From Plumapathes pennacea (lineage: Eukaryota; Cnidaria; Anthozoa; Antipatharia; Myriopathidae), in the NCBI GenBank assembly GCA_964036295.1, contig OZ038464.1, positions 10,154,001 through 10,218,000 on the forward strand: DNA of 64,000 nucleotides. Direction: 5' to 3'. Under the pieces are notes generated by a model that was not told the DNA's origin, made no database searches, and saw only the letters and a program-made list of their open reading frames with translations. This document shows, piece by piece, positions 1 through 11,941 of this stretch (its first letter is position 1; each line of letters starts with the position of its first letter). The position numbers and the translations under genes were made by a program.

Positions 1-1029
1 TCTGTCGAGACTTGAGTTGTTTCGCCTGGGGCGAAATTCATGGGTCCGCAAAATACCTAAAGTCGACCTACACTCATCCTTTAGCGCGGCTGTCACTAGT
101 CTTCAGTCTCTCCTCTGCCAAAAGACAAATGGCGGTGACGGAGCCCGAGCATATCGCTTAGATTGCTTTCTCCCAGTTACCGTGAGTACATCGCGAACTA
201 CATAAGCGGTGGTATTTTATATCGCAATTGCGAATACACAAGCCGGAGACAGGCAAACACCTAATAAGGTAATAAGGTATATTTAGCTTCGCATATTTTC
301 AAATTTCACCAGAGCAGATGGAAACACTGAATACTCAGAGATATATCCATTCCAAATGAAAACATTCATATCAGCCAACACATATGTACTCTAAACACGT
401 CAAAAGTAAAGTGCGCGAGAAGGTACTACAGGTGACGAAATTTCGGGAGATTTGCGGAGTCCTAGTTTTGCCTCGTCTACCAATTCCAAAACGGAGGCAA
501 AGCATTCGGCGAAGTGCTAATATATTCATAGCTATCAGGAGGTCCAGTTAAACAGTTTGTAAAGCAGATAGTTTGTTGAGCGAGTCTTTTTACTTGACAG
601 CTTCGACAAACACGCATACTTTTACAAATGCATTTCATTCACAGGAAGCCGCCGGTAATAGTCAATTACATAATTCTTTAGCAATTATGCACTAGTCATT
701 TGTAACCCCCCACCCTGGGACATGAGGGGGAATAGCAGGGGAATTCACAAATGAGAGGTGGGAAATTTAGGTGTATTTTCCCCTTCCTTTGGGCCATATT
801 TCAATGTAAATCCACCACCCTCTGGTGCTATGCAATCAGATTCAAGGACCCCCTTTTATGAACAATTTAGCATAGTACTACAGTAAGCAACAATTTTCTG
901 TTCAGTGCAGTACAATGAGCAATAGTTTGATGTAATTGTTGAGTGCACAGTACATATCTCCCTTCACCAGTGTTCATCAACTGCTATACTCAGAGCTTGC
1001 GTTTGCACTGTGATCACAGCCAGGTCTCC
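1..1029. other. Unassigned non-coding stretch
   Basis: No coding segment, splice-supported exon or recognisable transposon protein was seen on either strand. The sequence is AT-rich and without obvious tandem structure. It may be intergenic or intronic DNA. Confidence 0.5.
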
Positions 1030-1061
1030 GTGTGTGGGGCTCACCGCTGAGCCCCACACAC
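1030..1061. repeat. Perfect 14-bp stem, 4-nt loop hairpin
   Basis: GTGTGTGGGGCTCA at 1030-1043 is followed by a CCGC loop and its exact reverse complement at 1048-1061. The stem is perfect and GC-richer than its surroundings. No gene lies beside it, so it could be a fold-back element core or a transcript hairpin; its role is unknown. Confidence 0.85.
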
Positions 1062-1149
1062 TCAAGATGGAATCAATTTTTTAAAAATATTTTTAAAACA
1101 ATTTTTAAAAGAATTTTTTTGAAAGTTAAACTAGTGGCATGAGCAGCAC

Positions 1150-1245
1150 TCGGTGCGAACTTCAGGTGTAAAACTTATTTATTTCTCCAACGCGTTTTGT
1201 CTGACTATCGCAGACTTTATCAGGGAGTTTTACAATAGTTACAAA
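1150..1245 (-). mobile_element. Degenerate Penelope-like element tail
   Basis: Read on the minus strand this shows CTGATAAA, a GTCTG...CAGAC stem (plus-strand arms 1199-1203 and 1211-1215), then AAAACGCGT and an AATAAATAA signal. Tails of the form CTGATGA-stem-GAAACG are typical of Penelope-like retroelements, whose termini carry hammerhead-ribozyme-like cores. Both core boxes carry one change here (CTGATAA, AAAAC), so this would be an inactive remnant. No reverse transcriptase lies next to it. Family assignment rests on motif recall. Confidence 0.5.
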
Positions 1246-1249
1246 TGAT

Positions 1250-3155
1250 GCCTGTTATATACCCACTTCGAACATGTACTTACGACGATCGTGGGCCGCA
1301 GGATTGCCTGTTTCCTTTACGTACATCCCGTAAAAGGTGGATTGTTTCTGCCCACCATTTTCCAACGAACCGCGAAATTAGATGCAATACTTCTGCAAAA
1401 TAGAAGTTTGAGAAAATTACTCCATTTAGTAGGTTACTAAGTTTCAATTAGATGGGCTGCAAACAATACTAAATACAACCTTTTTTGACAGAAACTTATA
1501 CCCGAGATCCGCGAAAATTTGTTCCAGCGGTAAAGCCTTAAATCAGATCCAAGTTAGCAAAAATTTGTTCCCGCGAAAGTGGAAAAATCGGCAATCCGCG
1601 AAATTAAACTCCCATGCCATATTGTTACGGGGCTATAACAGACTTTAGAGTTGAAGCTCACTTTTAATGCACTTTAGCGTCGATGTTCCGTTTTCAAGAA
1701 CAAGTCTCACTATCTAATCTCTGTAGTTTCTTAGCCGACAGCTTTTATGCACCACAAGTGTTACGTCGTCCCAGTGATTTCCTAATAGTTTTCACACTGG
1801 CCGAATTAGAATACAAAGGATAGGAAATGGATTTTCGCTAGGACCAAGTTCAAAGTCACATTCGAAACTCACATTTCCGAATGGCCTTTTCCGCTAGGAT
1901 GTCGTTAACACTCGAGTGGCTCCTCTATTTGCTTACTACACTTATTCTAAAATCACACTAACACATTCCAATGGATACGATTGGCTGTAGTTAAGATCTG
2001 AAGGAAGAGAAGGTGCTGGCACGCCTACGACAGTGTGCGCACTTGCTGTTGCTCATTTCCTAAAGCAGTATCTTCAATCAATAACAAGATCTCTTAGATT
2101 TCCTGAGGAAGGCCTCAGTGTTAATCACAGTAAACAACAACGTAAAACTTGATTAGACATCTATTCTAACTCTTCCAATTGTCAACAAAAGAACTCCAAT
2201 TCACTAATTTATTCGCTTCCAAAACTACGGGAAGATATTCCAATTTTCTGCTATAACAATATGTTGATGCGCCAAATGTAAGCTGATGTTTTGAGCGTTA
2301 GCACTTCGTCGGAGCAAGAGAGAGTTTATAAGGAGAAGCGACAACAAGACGGGCGGAGGAGACAAAAAGTTGAATAAAAATCTGGTCAAATACAAAATTT
2401 TTTAAAAAAGTATGATGGTCGAGGATTCCCATAGGAAAAATCGTGTTTTAAACTGTAAATTTTTAAAATAATTTTAGAAACGTTGACACATTAAAATTAC
2501 TTTTAAATTAAAAACAAAACAAAAGACAAACTAAAAAATCTCCAGCACAAATACTGACACAACTATATTACTGTACAAAAATGAGAACTACTTTAAAATA
2601 AAAAACAACACTAAATGAAAAGCTAAACAGAAACAAAATGAAACGAAAATGAAAAGCAATCAAAGCAGCGTCGCCGCTGAAAGGTCGCCCATTTCTTGTC
2701 AATCGATAGGTTTCGTCGCACTTCCTTGCTCGGGTATACTCTTCTACTATTTAATGAGGCAGAGACAAATTCGAAAATTGTTTGCAAAAGTTAGTTTGGG
2801 ATTGGCATTGCTATATAACAATGAAACATTTTTTTAAAAAGGACTGAAAACAGCAAATCAAAGCAGCAAGACAGCTCTAAGCTCGCGAATTTGTGAAAGT
2901 TACTTTTGCGGCTTAAGGTCACATTTTATAATTTGCTCAATTTTTGGTATGTGGAAGTTCGGAACCGTTTCCGCGGGCCTCCACTTTTGCTAAGCTGCGT
3001 ATTCGAATAAGTCTTAGTTTTAAAAACCCTCCATTTACAAGGCGGCAGAGGGTGAAAACTATATGTGGCGCTCGAAATGAGAACATTTAATTTTATTTCC
3101 AAAACACTGCGGCAATCATTTAGTACTCTGAACCATGACGGGACTTCCCAAGCCC
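1250..3155. other. Unassigned AT-rich stretch
   Basis: Nothing codable or structurally distinctive was recognised. Between about 2370 and 2650 the sequence is very AT-rich with A-rich runs. Short open frames here show no family resemblance and are taken as chance. Confidence 0.45.
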
Positions 3156-3159
3156 GTGT

Positions 3160-3300
3160 AAGAGTCTTTTTTGGCCCCCTGGCAAAAATGCCTCCCCAGG
3201 CTTTTTTGCCCAGGTAAAAATGCCTCCCCGGGCGTTTTTGCCCAGGCAAAAAGGCCCTCTCTGGGCAAAAATGCCCCCCCCCCCCCCCCCCTTCGCAAAA
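3160..3300. repeat. 33-bp palindromic unit array ending in an 18-C run
   Basis: About three diverged units of roughly 32-33 bp alternate GGCAAAAATGCC, CCCCRGGC and TTTTTGCCCAG, and the array ends in a C run at 3274-3291. Each unit is internally palindromic. A related G-rich block lies in opposite orientation at 4670-4810. Frames that read through it give Pro/Gly/Lys-rich strings and are not genes. Confidence 0.7.
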
Positions 3301-3431
3301 TCATCGATTTTGAGTTACAGGTAATTCTGATCAACAAATCCGTGCGCAGCTCGTCCGTGCGTAAACATACGATACTAAAATGATCAAATTCAGAACAGTG
3401 AACTCTAGCCAGACATCTGGATGTAATCAAT

Positions 3432-4586
3432 TCATACTGTCAAGTGCTGCGTGACCTGCGGTCTCTTTGATGAACTGTTTCGGAGGGGTGAGGTGGGCGG
3501 ACGGAGAGGTGGACGAGAAACAGGTACTCCAAACGTTAATATTTCACGTTCAAACTTTACCCTGTACAGAATGTCATTGAAGTCGTTTGTTTCTAAATAC
3601 AACGGCAAATATTTACTTGGTCTTTGTTGAAATACATTCCAGTTAAGTGGGAAAAGCACAAGTTGCGACCCTTAATATGATTATTGTACTTTGATTAGCA
3701 ATTGTAACTTGACATATCATGTCGGATACAATGGACTTATCATAGGCGCAAGCCAGATTGTCCAAAACGGCACACATTTGTACGCTTGCCGAGGGCACGG
3801 AGCAGAACGAACTCACAGGTCACTAACATAACACTTTAATTACAAACGGTCTGAACGCTACGAGGAACCTCAGAAATCCCCTTCACAAGTCTAAAGTACA
3901 CGTACAGTCATACAGTAGAACAAAGGCTATACAAAAAAGCGAAACAATAAAGAAAGGCTAGTTCACAATAATAATCAAGTATTGTACTAAACGGATATTC
4001 CAAAGATATCTGAGTTGTGACTCAATAGATTCAGACACGTACTGTATTGTAATCACTAACTAAACGCAACACAGTGATCAGTGTTGGTTACAATATGATT
4101 AAACAAAATAAAAGAACGAACTTTTTAAATAATAGCTTGCCCGAAAGACTATCAAAACAGCAATTTGAAATTTGCTGTCGAAGATGACAAGGGTTTTGCC
4201 CTCGGAAATGCCAAGACAATCAATGACAGAGAAATCGCAGGCAGCCCACAATTTATTTTAGAAAAGTTTCAAAGCAAACCGCAAACCTGAATTTCAAAGT
4301 TCTCGAAATGGAAGGGAAAGAAAATAGAAAAGTGAGGAGGGTAGTACCCTCCTTCCCCCTCTCCCCTGAGTTCTATTTTTTTTCTGCGTGTTTTCTTTTC
4401 TCTCCATTGGCCCTCCCCTTCCGTTTGAGGAGGTGTTAAACAGACGCCGTGGTCAACCAGCGTGACGCGCGTCACGGAAGGTGCACTCCCTGTGGAGTAA
4501 GATAAGAAAGTCCGGAATCGGTGTCACATTTTGACGCAACTGAATAATTCTCTTTTATGACGCCTCAGAAGAGTCCTGGTATTGTG
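3432..4586. other. Unassigned stretch with purine/pyrimidine-rich segment
   Basis: No recognisable gene. Around 4300-4430 the plus strand is strongly biased: a GA-rich part is followed by a CT-rich part. Confidence 0.4.
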
Positions 4587-4669
4587 CTAACTTTTTTGAA
4601 TATGCCTTTGTTTGTATTTAAGTATCCTTGTTTGGCTAGAGTTATTAGCAACTATTGAAACGACCTTTC

Positions 4670-4810
4670 TGAACGCCGGGCATTTTAGCCCAGGGGGGGA
4701 AACTTTAGCTAGAGCATTTTTGCCTGGGCGGAAATGCCCGGGGAGGCAAAATATTGGGGGGGGGGGGGGGGGGGGGGGGACATTTTTGCCCACTACACCG
4801 GCAAAGAAAA
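4670..4810. repeat. G-rich counterpart of the 33-bp palindromic array with a 24-G run
   Basis: This contains GGGCATTTTAGCCCAGG, GCATTTTTGCCTGGGCGG and AAATGCCCGGGGAGGC followed by a G run at 4756-4779. It is the same kind of unit as the block at 3160-3300 on the other strand. Exact homopolymer length may be unreliable in the assembly. Confidence 0.65.
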
Positions 4811-4837
4811 AAAGATCTATCCGTGATATTTTCGACA

Positions 4838-5182
4838 CCTCAATATTTATCAGAGACCATAATATTCCAGCCTGGGCTGCATCCAAACTAAATACGTGCG
4901 CGATAAAAACTATGCTTTTCTCCTTTTGGCTGAGTTTCAAGTTAAATAAATTTTAGGGAAATCTGATACACTTAACTTGTTGACAACTGTACTTGAGGTT
5001 TTGGTCAATCATATTCACTTTTGAATTCTTCTTCCAGTATCCAGTATCATGCACAGCTAGTACTTGACACCTACAAATTTATCAGAAGCTATGATACTAC
5101 GCCTGGGCTGCATCCAAACTAAATACACATGTAGAGAAAACTGTGCAGTTCTTCTTTTGGCTGAGTTTCAAGTTCAAGGACA
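4838..5182 (-). repeat. Dispersed repeat, two nearby copies
   Basis: Two related segments (about 4838-4990 and 5066-5182), both minus in orientation, share TGGGCTGCATCCAAACTAAA and TTTTGGCTGAGTTTCAAGTT. A third copy lies on the plus strand at 49286-49477 and also covers the flank matching 4978-5040. Three copies in one window mark this as an interspersed repeat; no terminal repeats or coding domain were recognised. Confidence 0.65.
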
Positions 5183-5600
5183 TGACTTGTGTACAGTTTT
5201 TATTGCTGTGGAATATGACAATTTGAACAAGTGACAGCGACGTTGTTTCTTTTTTTCCAAGACTCTTCGAAGTTTGCGTAAAAGAATATGCGACGGTTCT
5301 CTGGTCGAGTCGCTTCTGAATATAAATCGACTTTATTTACCCTTACCACTCCGTTTAAATAGTAACGCGAGCGTTCGTCAAACATTTCAAGTTCACAAGC
5401 TGCTGCTGCACCCTCATTCAGCGGCTGGTTTTCGTTTAAAAACAACGAAATGGCTGCACTTCATGATAACAGTATGTCTTCAGCGTCCGCGCTCAACGGC
5501 GTCATATTTTCGTGCCTTAATAATGACAATGTAGTCTACATTCGCGGAAACTTTTAGGCTCAGTGACTAAACAAACTTCGAACCAGAATGATACCCTGGG
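5183..5600. other. Unassigned stretch
   Basis: Overlapping short frames on both strands show no family resemblance. No repeat or RNA gene was recognised. Confidence 0.4.
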
Positions 5601-5607
5601 TTCCAGA

Positions 5608-5746
5608 GGTTTCTCGCTCTCGGAACCGGGCTGCGCGGCCGCGTAGAGCTGGGGCCGAAATCGCGGGCGGCGGGGGGCTGGGGGCGAGGCGAAGCCCAGC
5701 AGACTACGCGGCCGCGCAGCCAGGATTTTCCCGAGAGCGAGAAACC
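5608..5746. mobile_element. GC-rich fold-back MITE-like element
   Basis: Two nested perfect inverted repeats make one long stem: 16 bp (5608-5623 with 5731-5746, GGTTTCTCGCTCTCGG) and 18 bp (5629-5646 with 5704-5721, GGCTGCGCGGCCGCGTAG), separated by a 5/9-nt internal bulge. The loop is strongly GC-rich in an AT-rich neighbourhood. This is the expected form of a fold-back MITE. No target duplication was established. Confidence 0.75.
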
Positions 5747-5749
5747 ATC

Positions 5750-6677
5750 ATCCTTTGCAATGCGGGCCGTCCGCCCCACCGCATGACAAAATGGCAGCTC
5801 CGTGTAAGGCCGTTCGGGCTGAAATGAAAGCAAAAAGAACAGGGAAGAACAAAGGCCCAGCTAAAGTAAGTTGCAAACAAATCTTGCAGAATGAATTATC
5901 ATTCAAAGTTTAGGCTCGAAAGTGTCTGGCAAGGCACAGAAATACACACGAATCCGGCCAAGGGAGTTTGTCCCGTAGTGTACGTGTGTGTAGTCAATGA
6001 CATATCTTATGTGTGTAAAAGTTGCTTCGTGAAATTTACGTGTCGCGAAAATGTAATTTCAAATTCTTTCAGTATGGGAAACATTTCTAGCCAGCTGCTG
6101 GATGTAGACCAGAAATGTTGCACTTCTACATACTTTTTGTACTCTTTCTATTTCTGGCACTCAAAAAGCTTGTAAATTACAGGTGTTAACCCATTATGGG
6201 TTAGGATTGGGCTGGTTAGGCTTAGGGTTCCGTGAATTAGACATGCCAAGGCTACAGTAGTTTCACTCATCCCTGCAAAAATAGCAAATGCTCTCGTCGA
6301 CTCTTGTATTATGAACACCCGTAAAATTTTTACGGACAGTTGAGAATACGGACAGCACTCAGCATCGGCAAAAAACTGTAGAGATTTGACTGAAAATAAC
6401 TCCCGCAATTCCATAGCAACATTTTTATTGTTTTGACTCTCATTGCAGCAGACACTCAGGCATAAATGTAACAATAACCAGAATTTCGCTCAAACTTTTC
6501 CACTACAGCTGTCATTTTAGCTGTAGTTAATTTGTAATTGAATACTGTTTATTTACAAATAAGGTTGGATTGGTAAAACACAAAGTAAAAGCATAGTAAA
6601 ATTGCACCATTATGTCACACAGTTATTGTTAATTTTTTCATGTACCCCGCTATTACGAATACCAAATCACGGTCCCA
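5750..6677. other. Unassigned stretch
   Basis: Short open frames on both strands (for example 5891-6175 plus and 6148-6474 minus) lack recognisable domains or splice support. No repeat structure was noticed. Confidence 0.4.
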
Positions 6678-7040
6678 TATGATTGTCCAAAGTTGACAAA
6701 AGATCAAGTTTATAATTACACATCAAGAATTTTCTGTTTATGTAAAGTTTTGGAGTTCTCGTGTCAACTCACATTTTTACATGCCAAATTTATATTTTTG
6801 TATACATCAATACTTGTTTTATTTGTGTCAAGTTTTGGAATTTTCATATCAAGTCATATTTTTACAGATCAATATGCTTTACTTATAACAGAAGTTGATA
6901 TTTTTATGTGAAGTTAATTTTTTACGTCAAATTGCCATTTTGTTTTGCATCAAGTCGAGGATATTTTCATCAATCAAGACACACACATTTTTATACATTA
7001 AGAAAGGAGAATTGAGCTCTTGATCAGGTTTGTTGCACAA
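6678..7040 (+). repeat. Left long inverted repeat of the HECT/HTH element
   Basis: From ATGATTGTCCAAAGTTGACA to about 7040 this matches, in opposite orientation, 12945-13281 with scattered substitutions and small indels. It is very AT-rich and built of loosely periodic 25-30-bp units such as TTTTTACATCAAG. The two copies face each other across 6 kb and look like long terminal inverted repeats. The outermost bases and a target duplication could not be fixed. Confidence 0.75.
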
Positions 7041-7073
7041 GACAGGCTCCAAAAGGCGGGGAAGCTGTTCAGT

Positions 7074-10000
7074 ATGGCTTCCAGTAATAGTGGAGAGGGA
7101 AATTCTCTTGAAGAGTTAGTGAGAAGAATTGTCAGTTCTGTGAATCAAAATGAGGTATCAGACCGTTTCAATATACCACAAGGACAATCTACAACACAAG
7201 GAATATCTATAAATACATCAGAAGGTAGCTTTAATCCCAACCACAACCACAGAAGGACACTGAGGACATCAACCCAAAGGAGAAGGCCATGGCCATACCA
7301 GAACAGAGGCAATTGTGGCCTTAGTGCGCCATCACTGAGCGACAACCAGTGAGGAAATCTTGCTCCTTCCACACGAAAAGTACAATTTTGTGCCCAAATT
7401 CAGCAAAAAGGTGGAACTACAACAACTCGGGTTAATTATAGATGGCAGAGCATTTGTTCACACGTGGAATGAGGGTGAAGTGAGGCAGTAGTTATCAGCA
7501 ACATTTCAAGGAAAACTAAAGAACAAAACCTCTGCCCCTGTCGGGTAAGTCTACTTTTTTTTAGTTTTCTTGTATTTATTCTGTTGAAGCATTTTTTGTT
7601 TGTATGAAAGAATGTCAATTAGAGATTGTAGAGTATGTCAACTAAAACAAGTTAGCAAAAAGTTGAATCCAGAGTGCTCTTCATCACCAAGATATTGTGG
7701 AAAAAATATATTTGATATATAAGAGGACTTTGTATGGGTCCACCATGTTGGTGTACGCCACAAGTAAACACAGTTTGTGTAAAATAAACACTCAACTGGG
7801 TTTGCATTTAGATTATCATTTGGTGTCCTTTTAGAAGTAATAACTGGGTCTTACTTTTTATTTCTAACACAGTAGAGGAGTAATATAACAGCTAGCCTAA
7901 AGAGAAATTCTTTGGTTGCAGGTTTGAATTTGTTAAAGTCATTGGCACAGAAAAGCTCCAGTAAACCTCCCTAGAGGACAGGAGATGTCTGGAAGGATAC
8001 TTCTGAGGAAAGTCAAGCAGGGACCTGTGTACATCAGAGCCAGAGAGGCCTTACAGGTATGTACATGCAGTGTTGTATCCAGACTGTGTCAATGCGTCCT
8101 GGGATGCACAAATCTCAATTTGGACGCAAAAAATTCCAGCAAGTTCGTCCGCTTGGGCGCACTCGAAAAATTAATTGACAAGCGACTCTTTTCAGAACAC
8201 GACCCGCTAAACGGAAAGCCGATGCTGATCCTTCACCACTGATAGCGCGTCGGTAAAGCCCGATTTACGCGTTGCAACTTTCGCTTACAACACGAATAAA
8301 AAACCACTCCGTGATTTGGTTTTCTGTCGGATACGACGCGAAAAAAGTAATACAATTTCGTAAGGGTTAAATCCTGGAATGTGAGTGTGACTGAACAAAT
8401 ATTCGATCAAATGTTACTGTAAACCACTGGTTGTTCGAGCGGCTCAGTTTATCGTGACGTGCACACCTTTTATCGATCACGACGACACCGCTTTTAATAT
8501 ATCAAATGGTCGAAATCTGTCCGCATACAAATCTTAAAACATTGACCTGTAGTCTTGCACATCGACTGAAAATCAAGCTGTTAACTTTTTGCGTAGCGTG
8601 GTGAAATTTGATAACCGAAAGAATTGAATTCAGATTTGCATAAATATGTTTTGTGTGCATGGCGGATGTAAATAAAGTACTTTTAGCCGAGAACCTCCTC
8701 GAAAGAGAACAAAATGTGGCAGGAACATAAAAAGTCTTATCGGCTTGTTATTTGTTTGGTACAAAAATAAGCAATGTGAATAATGACATGCCACAAATAT
8801 TAATTTTAAAAATGAATATTAATTAGTTGGACCCCACAAAATCCTACTTGGACCCCTAAATTTTGGAAGAGGGGGTCCAAAGGACCCCCAGTTTTGAACT
8901 CCTGGATACAACGCTGTACATGTGTGCAGATGTGATACATATGCAAAAAAGACAATATGGCAACAGTTAAAGATTAGAGGTCTGCAAACAAAATCAAATC
9001 AAGTTAGCCTGTGCAATTATTGTGAGCAAAGATACATAGGGGGAGAGAACTTAGGGTTGCTTCCCAATGATCATTATTATTACAAGTTGCTTTGAGGTAT
9101 TCTGACAACCCTGATCCTGTGAGAGTCTTTTGTGTGTTTTCTGCTAGGTATATAATGATACTGCAGATCATGAGCACCATGGCACTGAGGCAGGACTAGC
9201 ATCAGCTGAGGAAGACATATTTGACAAGACAACTCTGTCTACACAAGGCTCCTCACAAAATTTCTCTGGCCCCACATCAATGCCCAGACAAGACTCTTCT
9301 GCCCAGGCATAAAAAATTCACAGATCAAGTATGCTATTGCTTTCTTTTTCTTCTTTTATTTTATTTTTTTTAATAAATGTAGTTAATAGGTTTTTATTTT
9401 ATTTCCAAAACATAAACTACAGACTATGGGAATACCCCCCACCTCTTAATACTCCATGTGTTTATCAATAGCTAACAACAAAGTAAAAATGATATCAGGT
9501 TATTATTTATAGATTTAACAGTAAGTGCTCATCTTCCTTATTCTTATGTCTTCCTTATTCTTACATAGTTCTGAATGAGATGTTTCCTGATAAATCTGAA
9601 CTGGAAGTCACCCATGCCACAAGAACATCTAACAGCTTAGGTGATGCTGTAGATATTCTCTTGGGAGAAGATTTTAATGAAGGTATGTTCAGGATGGGAG
9701 TTGATAGAGTGAGGTGTTCTTAAAATCAATAGTACTCTCAAAATGCTTAGCAGCATACAATAGACCTGTCTAGTAAAACTGAAATAAAACTTTTGCCAAA
9801 AGTACAGAATCTGAAACAGACCTTGGTTGTTTCCAGGCCAAGTTTTGTTTTGCTAGGATTAGTATTTTTCTCTCTTTTCTTTCAGATATAACCTTGTTTA
9901 TGGGCTACAAACAACACCATAGAGCAGTACAGGGAGCAAACCAAACTTAGTAGGCTTTGACACCACATCACAATAAACTGCAACTCCATCACCTTCCTGA

Positions 10001-11195
10001 GAGATATTGTTGGAATCTTCAAAAGAATGACAGATCATGAGCTGAGGCTTCAACCTGAAGTTACATTCCTGGGTGAAGAGGGTTTGGATGCTGGAGGTCC
10101 TACACTTGAATTCTTGTGGCTAGGAGTCAGAGAGCTGAAGATTAATATATTTGAAGGAACTGATAATCACATGCTGCCAGTGCACTCTACCTCTCATCTG
10201 AACAGTGGGCTGTTTTTAATGTTCTTGGTAAAGTGATTGGCTAATCAGTCTTACATGGAGGTAGCGGAATCTCTGGAATGGCCCCTGCCATGGCCAAATT
10301 CATTGCTGTTTGAGATGTGGATTTAGCAGCACCTCTAGTATCACTCGAAGATGTCTCAGATCTTGAATACAGAGAACTTACTGAGAAGGTGTGTAAGCAT
10401 ATGTAGTTGTTTATTAGTGCTATGCCAGTTGATTTGTTCCTATGTAATTACTGAAAGAAAGAAAACACTTTTAAGAAGAGAGCATGCCATTATGGGGTTA
10501 TTGAATGGTTCAGGGGTGATAACCATGACGAAATTTTCTTTTTCAGATCCTTGCACAACAGAGGAGATTGAATTTGTTAGAGCAGTTCCTGAGGTCACAG
10601 TTCTTTTGGATAATGCTGGGTTTACTGGGGCCTATCTCTTTCTTAATAATAAAGATGTTGCTGTCAATCAAATCATAACTTGTGAAGTGCTGCTAAAAAA
10701 AGGAGGCAAGAGGTGGATGACATTAGAAGAGGTATGGAGTCCCTTTCTCTGTGCTCATTTCTTGCTGCCCACCCACATCTGAAAAAACCATGCAGAAGTG
10801 TTTCCCCCAAGTAATGTAATCAAGCCAGAGATGATAGCAGAGATAATGACAGTGGGGGAAGAATTAAGTACCACTAACAACAGGAATGCATACAGTACCA
10901 GTGGTTACAGGAATACTTGAGAGAGTTAGGAGGAAGACAGAAACTGGATAAACCCGGCTTGACAGAGCTAGGAACAACAGAAGAAACAAGATAAACCAGG
11001 CCTAGCAGAGTTTTGTCAGTTTATCAGTGGTGCACCTGTACCACCAAACCGAACCATAAGAATAAGGTTTTGCTCAGATAATTCTCAAAGATTTCTTGTT
11101 GCAAACCTGTTTTGTCTGGCTTGTGCTTCCAACTGTCCATATGGTGAATTCAGAAGCACATGGACATTGCCCTGAAATTTGAAGCTATAGATTCT
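7074..11195 (+). pseudogene. Decayed CUE-HECT E3 ubiquitin-ligase-like gene
   Basis: Exons can be followed by splice signals: 7074-7544, 7922-8056, 9148-about 9327, 9569-9682, 9886-about 10370, 10546-10730 and about 10990-11195. The first begins MASSNSGEGNSLEELV. Exon 9569-9682 encodes a CUE-like ubiquitin-binding segment with an LNEMFPDKSE core. The region from about 10000 encodes a HECT N-lobe (VTFLGEEGLDAGGPTLEF) and the last block resembles a C-lobe with a cysteine where the catalytic one is expected (NLFCLACASNCPYGEF). HECT enzymes pass ubiquitin from this cysteine to substrates. In-frame stops near 7958, 9945 and 10238 and frame shifts near 7350 and 7980 show it is dead. It resembles the G2E3-like families of aquatic animals and starts just inside an inverted repeat, so it may be element-borne. 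Confidence 0.65.
8068..8916. mobile_element. 849-bp non-autonomous DNA transposon
   Basis: The termini are 15-bp near-perfect inverted repeats (CAGTGTTGTATCCAG at 8068-8082; its complement with one change at 8902-8916). They are flanked by an exact 6-bp direct duplication, TACATG, at 8062-8067 and 8917-8922. It sits in an intron of the HECT-like gene, six bases after the splice donor. No transposase domain was recognised. CAG-starting termini recall hAT elements, but those usually duplicate 8 bp, so the superfamily is open. Confidence 0.8.
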
Positions 11196-11381
11196 TTAAC
11201 ATGTAAGTTGCTTGAACTGTTTAGCACTCCCCACTGTGATATACTCGCAGCTGTTGATATTGTTACTGTTACTGGCGATGAACCATTGCCACTTGTACAG
11301 TAGGCCTCTTGTAGGCTGCTCGTTTGTTTCAGTTGTTGGAGTAACTGTACAGTGTATGTACAAGAAAATACTCAAACATGT

Positions 11382-11941
11382 GATTGGTTGTAAATCATGA
11401 CAAGTCATCAAAATGTTCTCTGTTAACATATCAGACATTCAAGAACAAGTTTGATTGGTTGTAAATCATGACAAGCCATCAAAATGTTCTGTTACCATAT
11501 CAGACAGTCAATAACAAGTTTGATTGGTTGTAAATCGTGACAAGTCATCAAAATGTTCTCTGTTAACATATCAGACATTCAAGAACAAGTTTGAATGGTT
11601 GTAAATCATGACAAGTCATCAAAATGTTCTCTGTTAACATATCAGACATTCAAGAACAAGTTTGATTGGTTGTAAATCATGACAAGCCATCAAAATGTTC
11701 TCTGTTAACATATCAGACATTCAAGAACAAGTTTGATTGGTTGTAAATCATGACAAGCCATCAAAATGTTCTCTGTTAACATATCAGACATTCAAGAACA
11801 AGTTTGATTGGTTGTAAATCATGACAAGCCATTGAAATGTTCTATGTTAACATATCAGACATTCAAGAACAAGTTTAATTGGTTGTAAATCATGACAAGT
11901 CCTCAAAATGTTCTCTGTTAACATATCAGACATTCAAGAAC
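11382..11941. repeat. 71-bp minisatellite, eight units
   Basis: Units start at about 11382, 11453, 11522, 11593, 11664, 11735, 11806 and 11877. The period is 71 bp, with one 69-bp unit that lost a CT. Each contains GATTGGTTGTAAATCATGAC and ACATATCAGACATTCAAG. Copies differ by few substitutions, so the array is young or homogenised. It lies just downstream of the HECT C-lobe block. The long unit, near-identity along its full length and lack of unique spacers exclude a CRISPR array. Confidence 0.95.

Noticed and set aside
3116..3430. Open frames rich in Pro, Gly and Lys around the C run, and similar ones at 4587-4956
   Set aside because: Translations of the palindromic repeat and homopolymer, not genes.
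7074..11195. Functional HECT ligase gene
   Set aside because: Several in-frame stops and frame changes within otherwise recognisable exons.
11382..11941. CRISPR-like array
   Set aside because: 71-bp units are similar along their full length with no unique spacers; it is a minisatellite in animal DNA.
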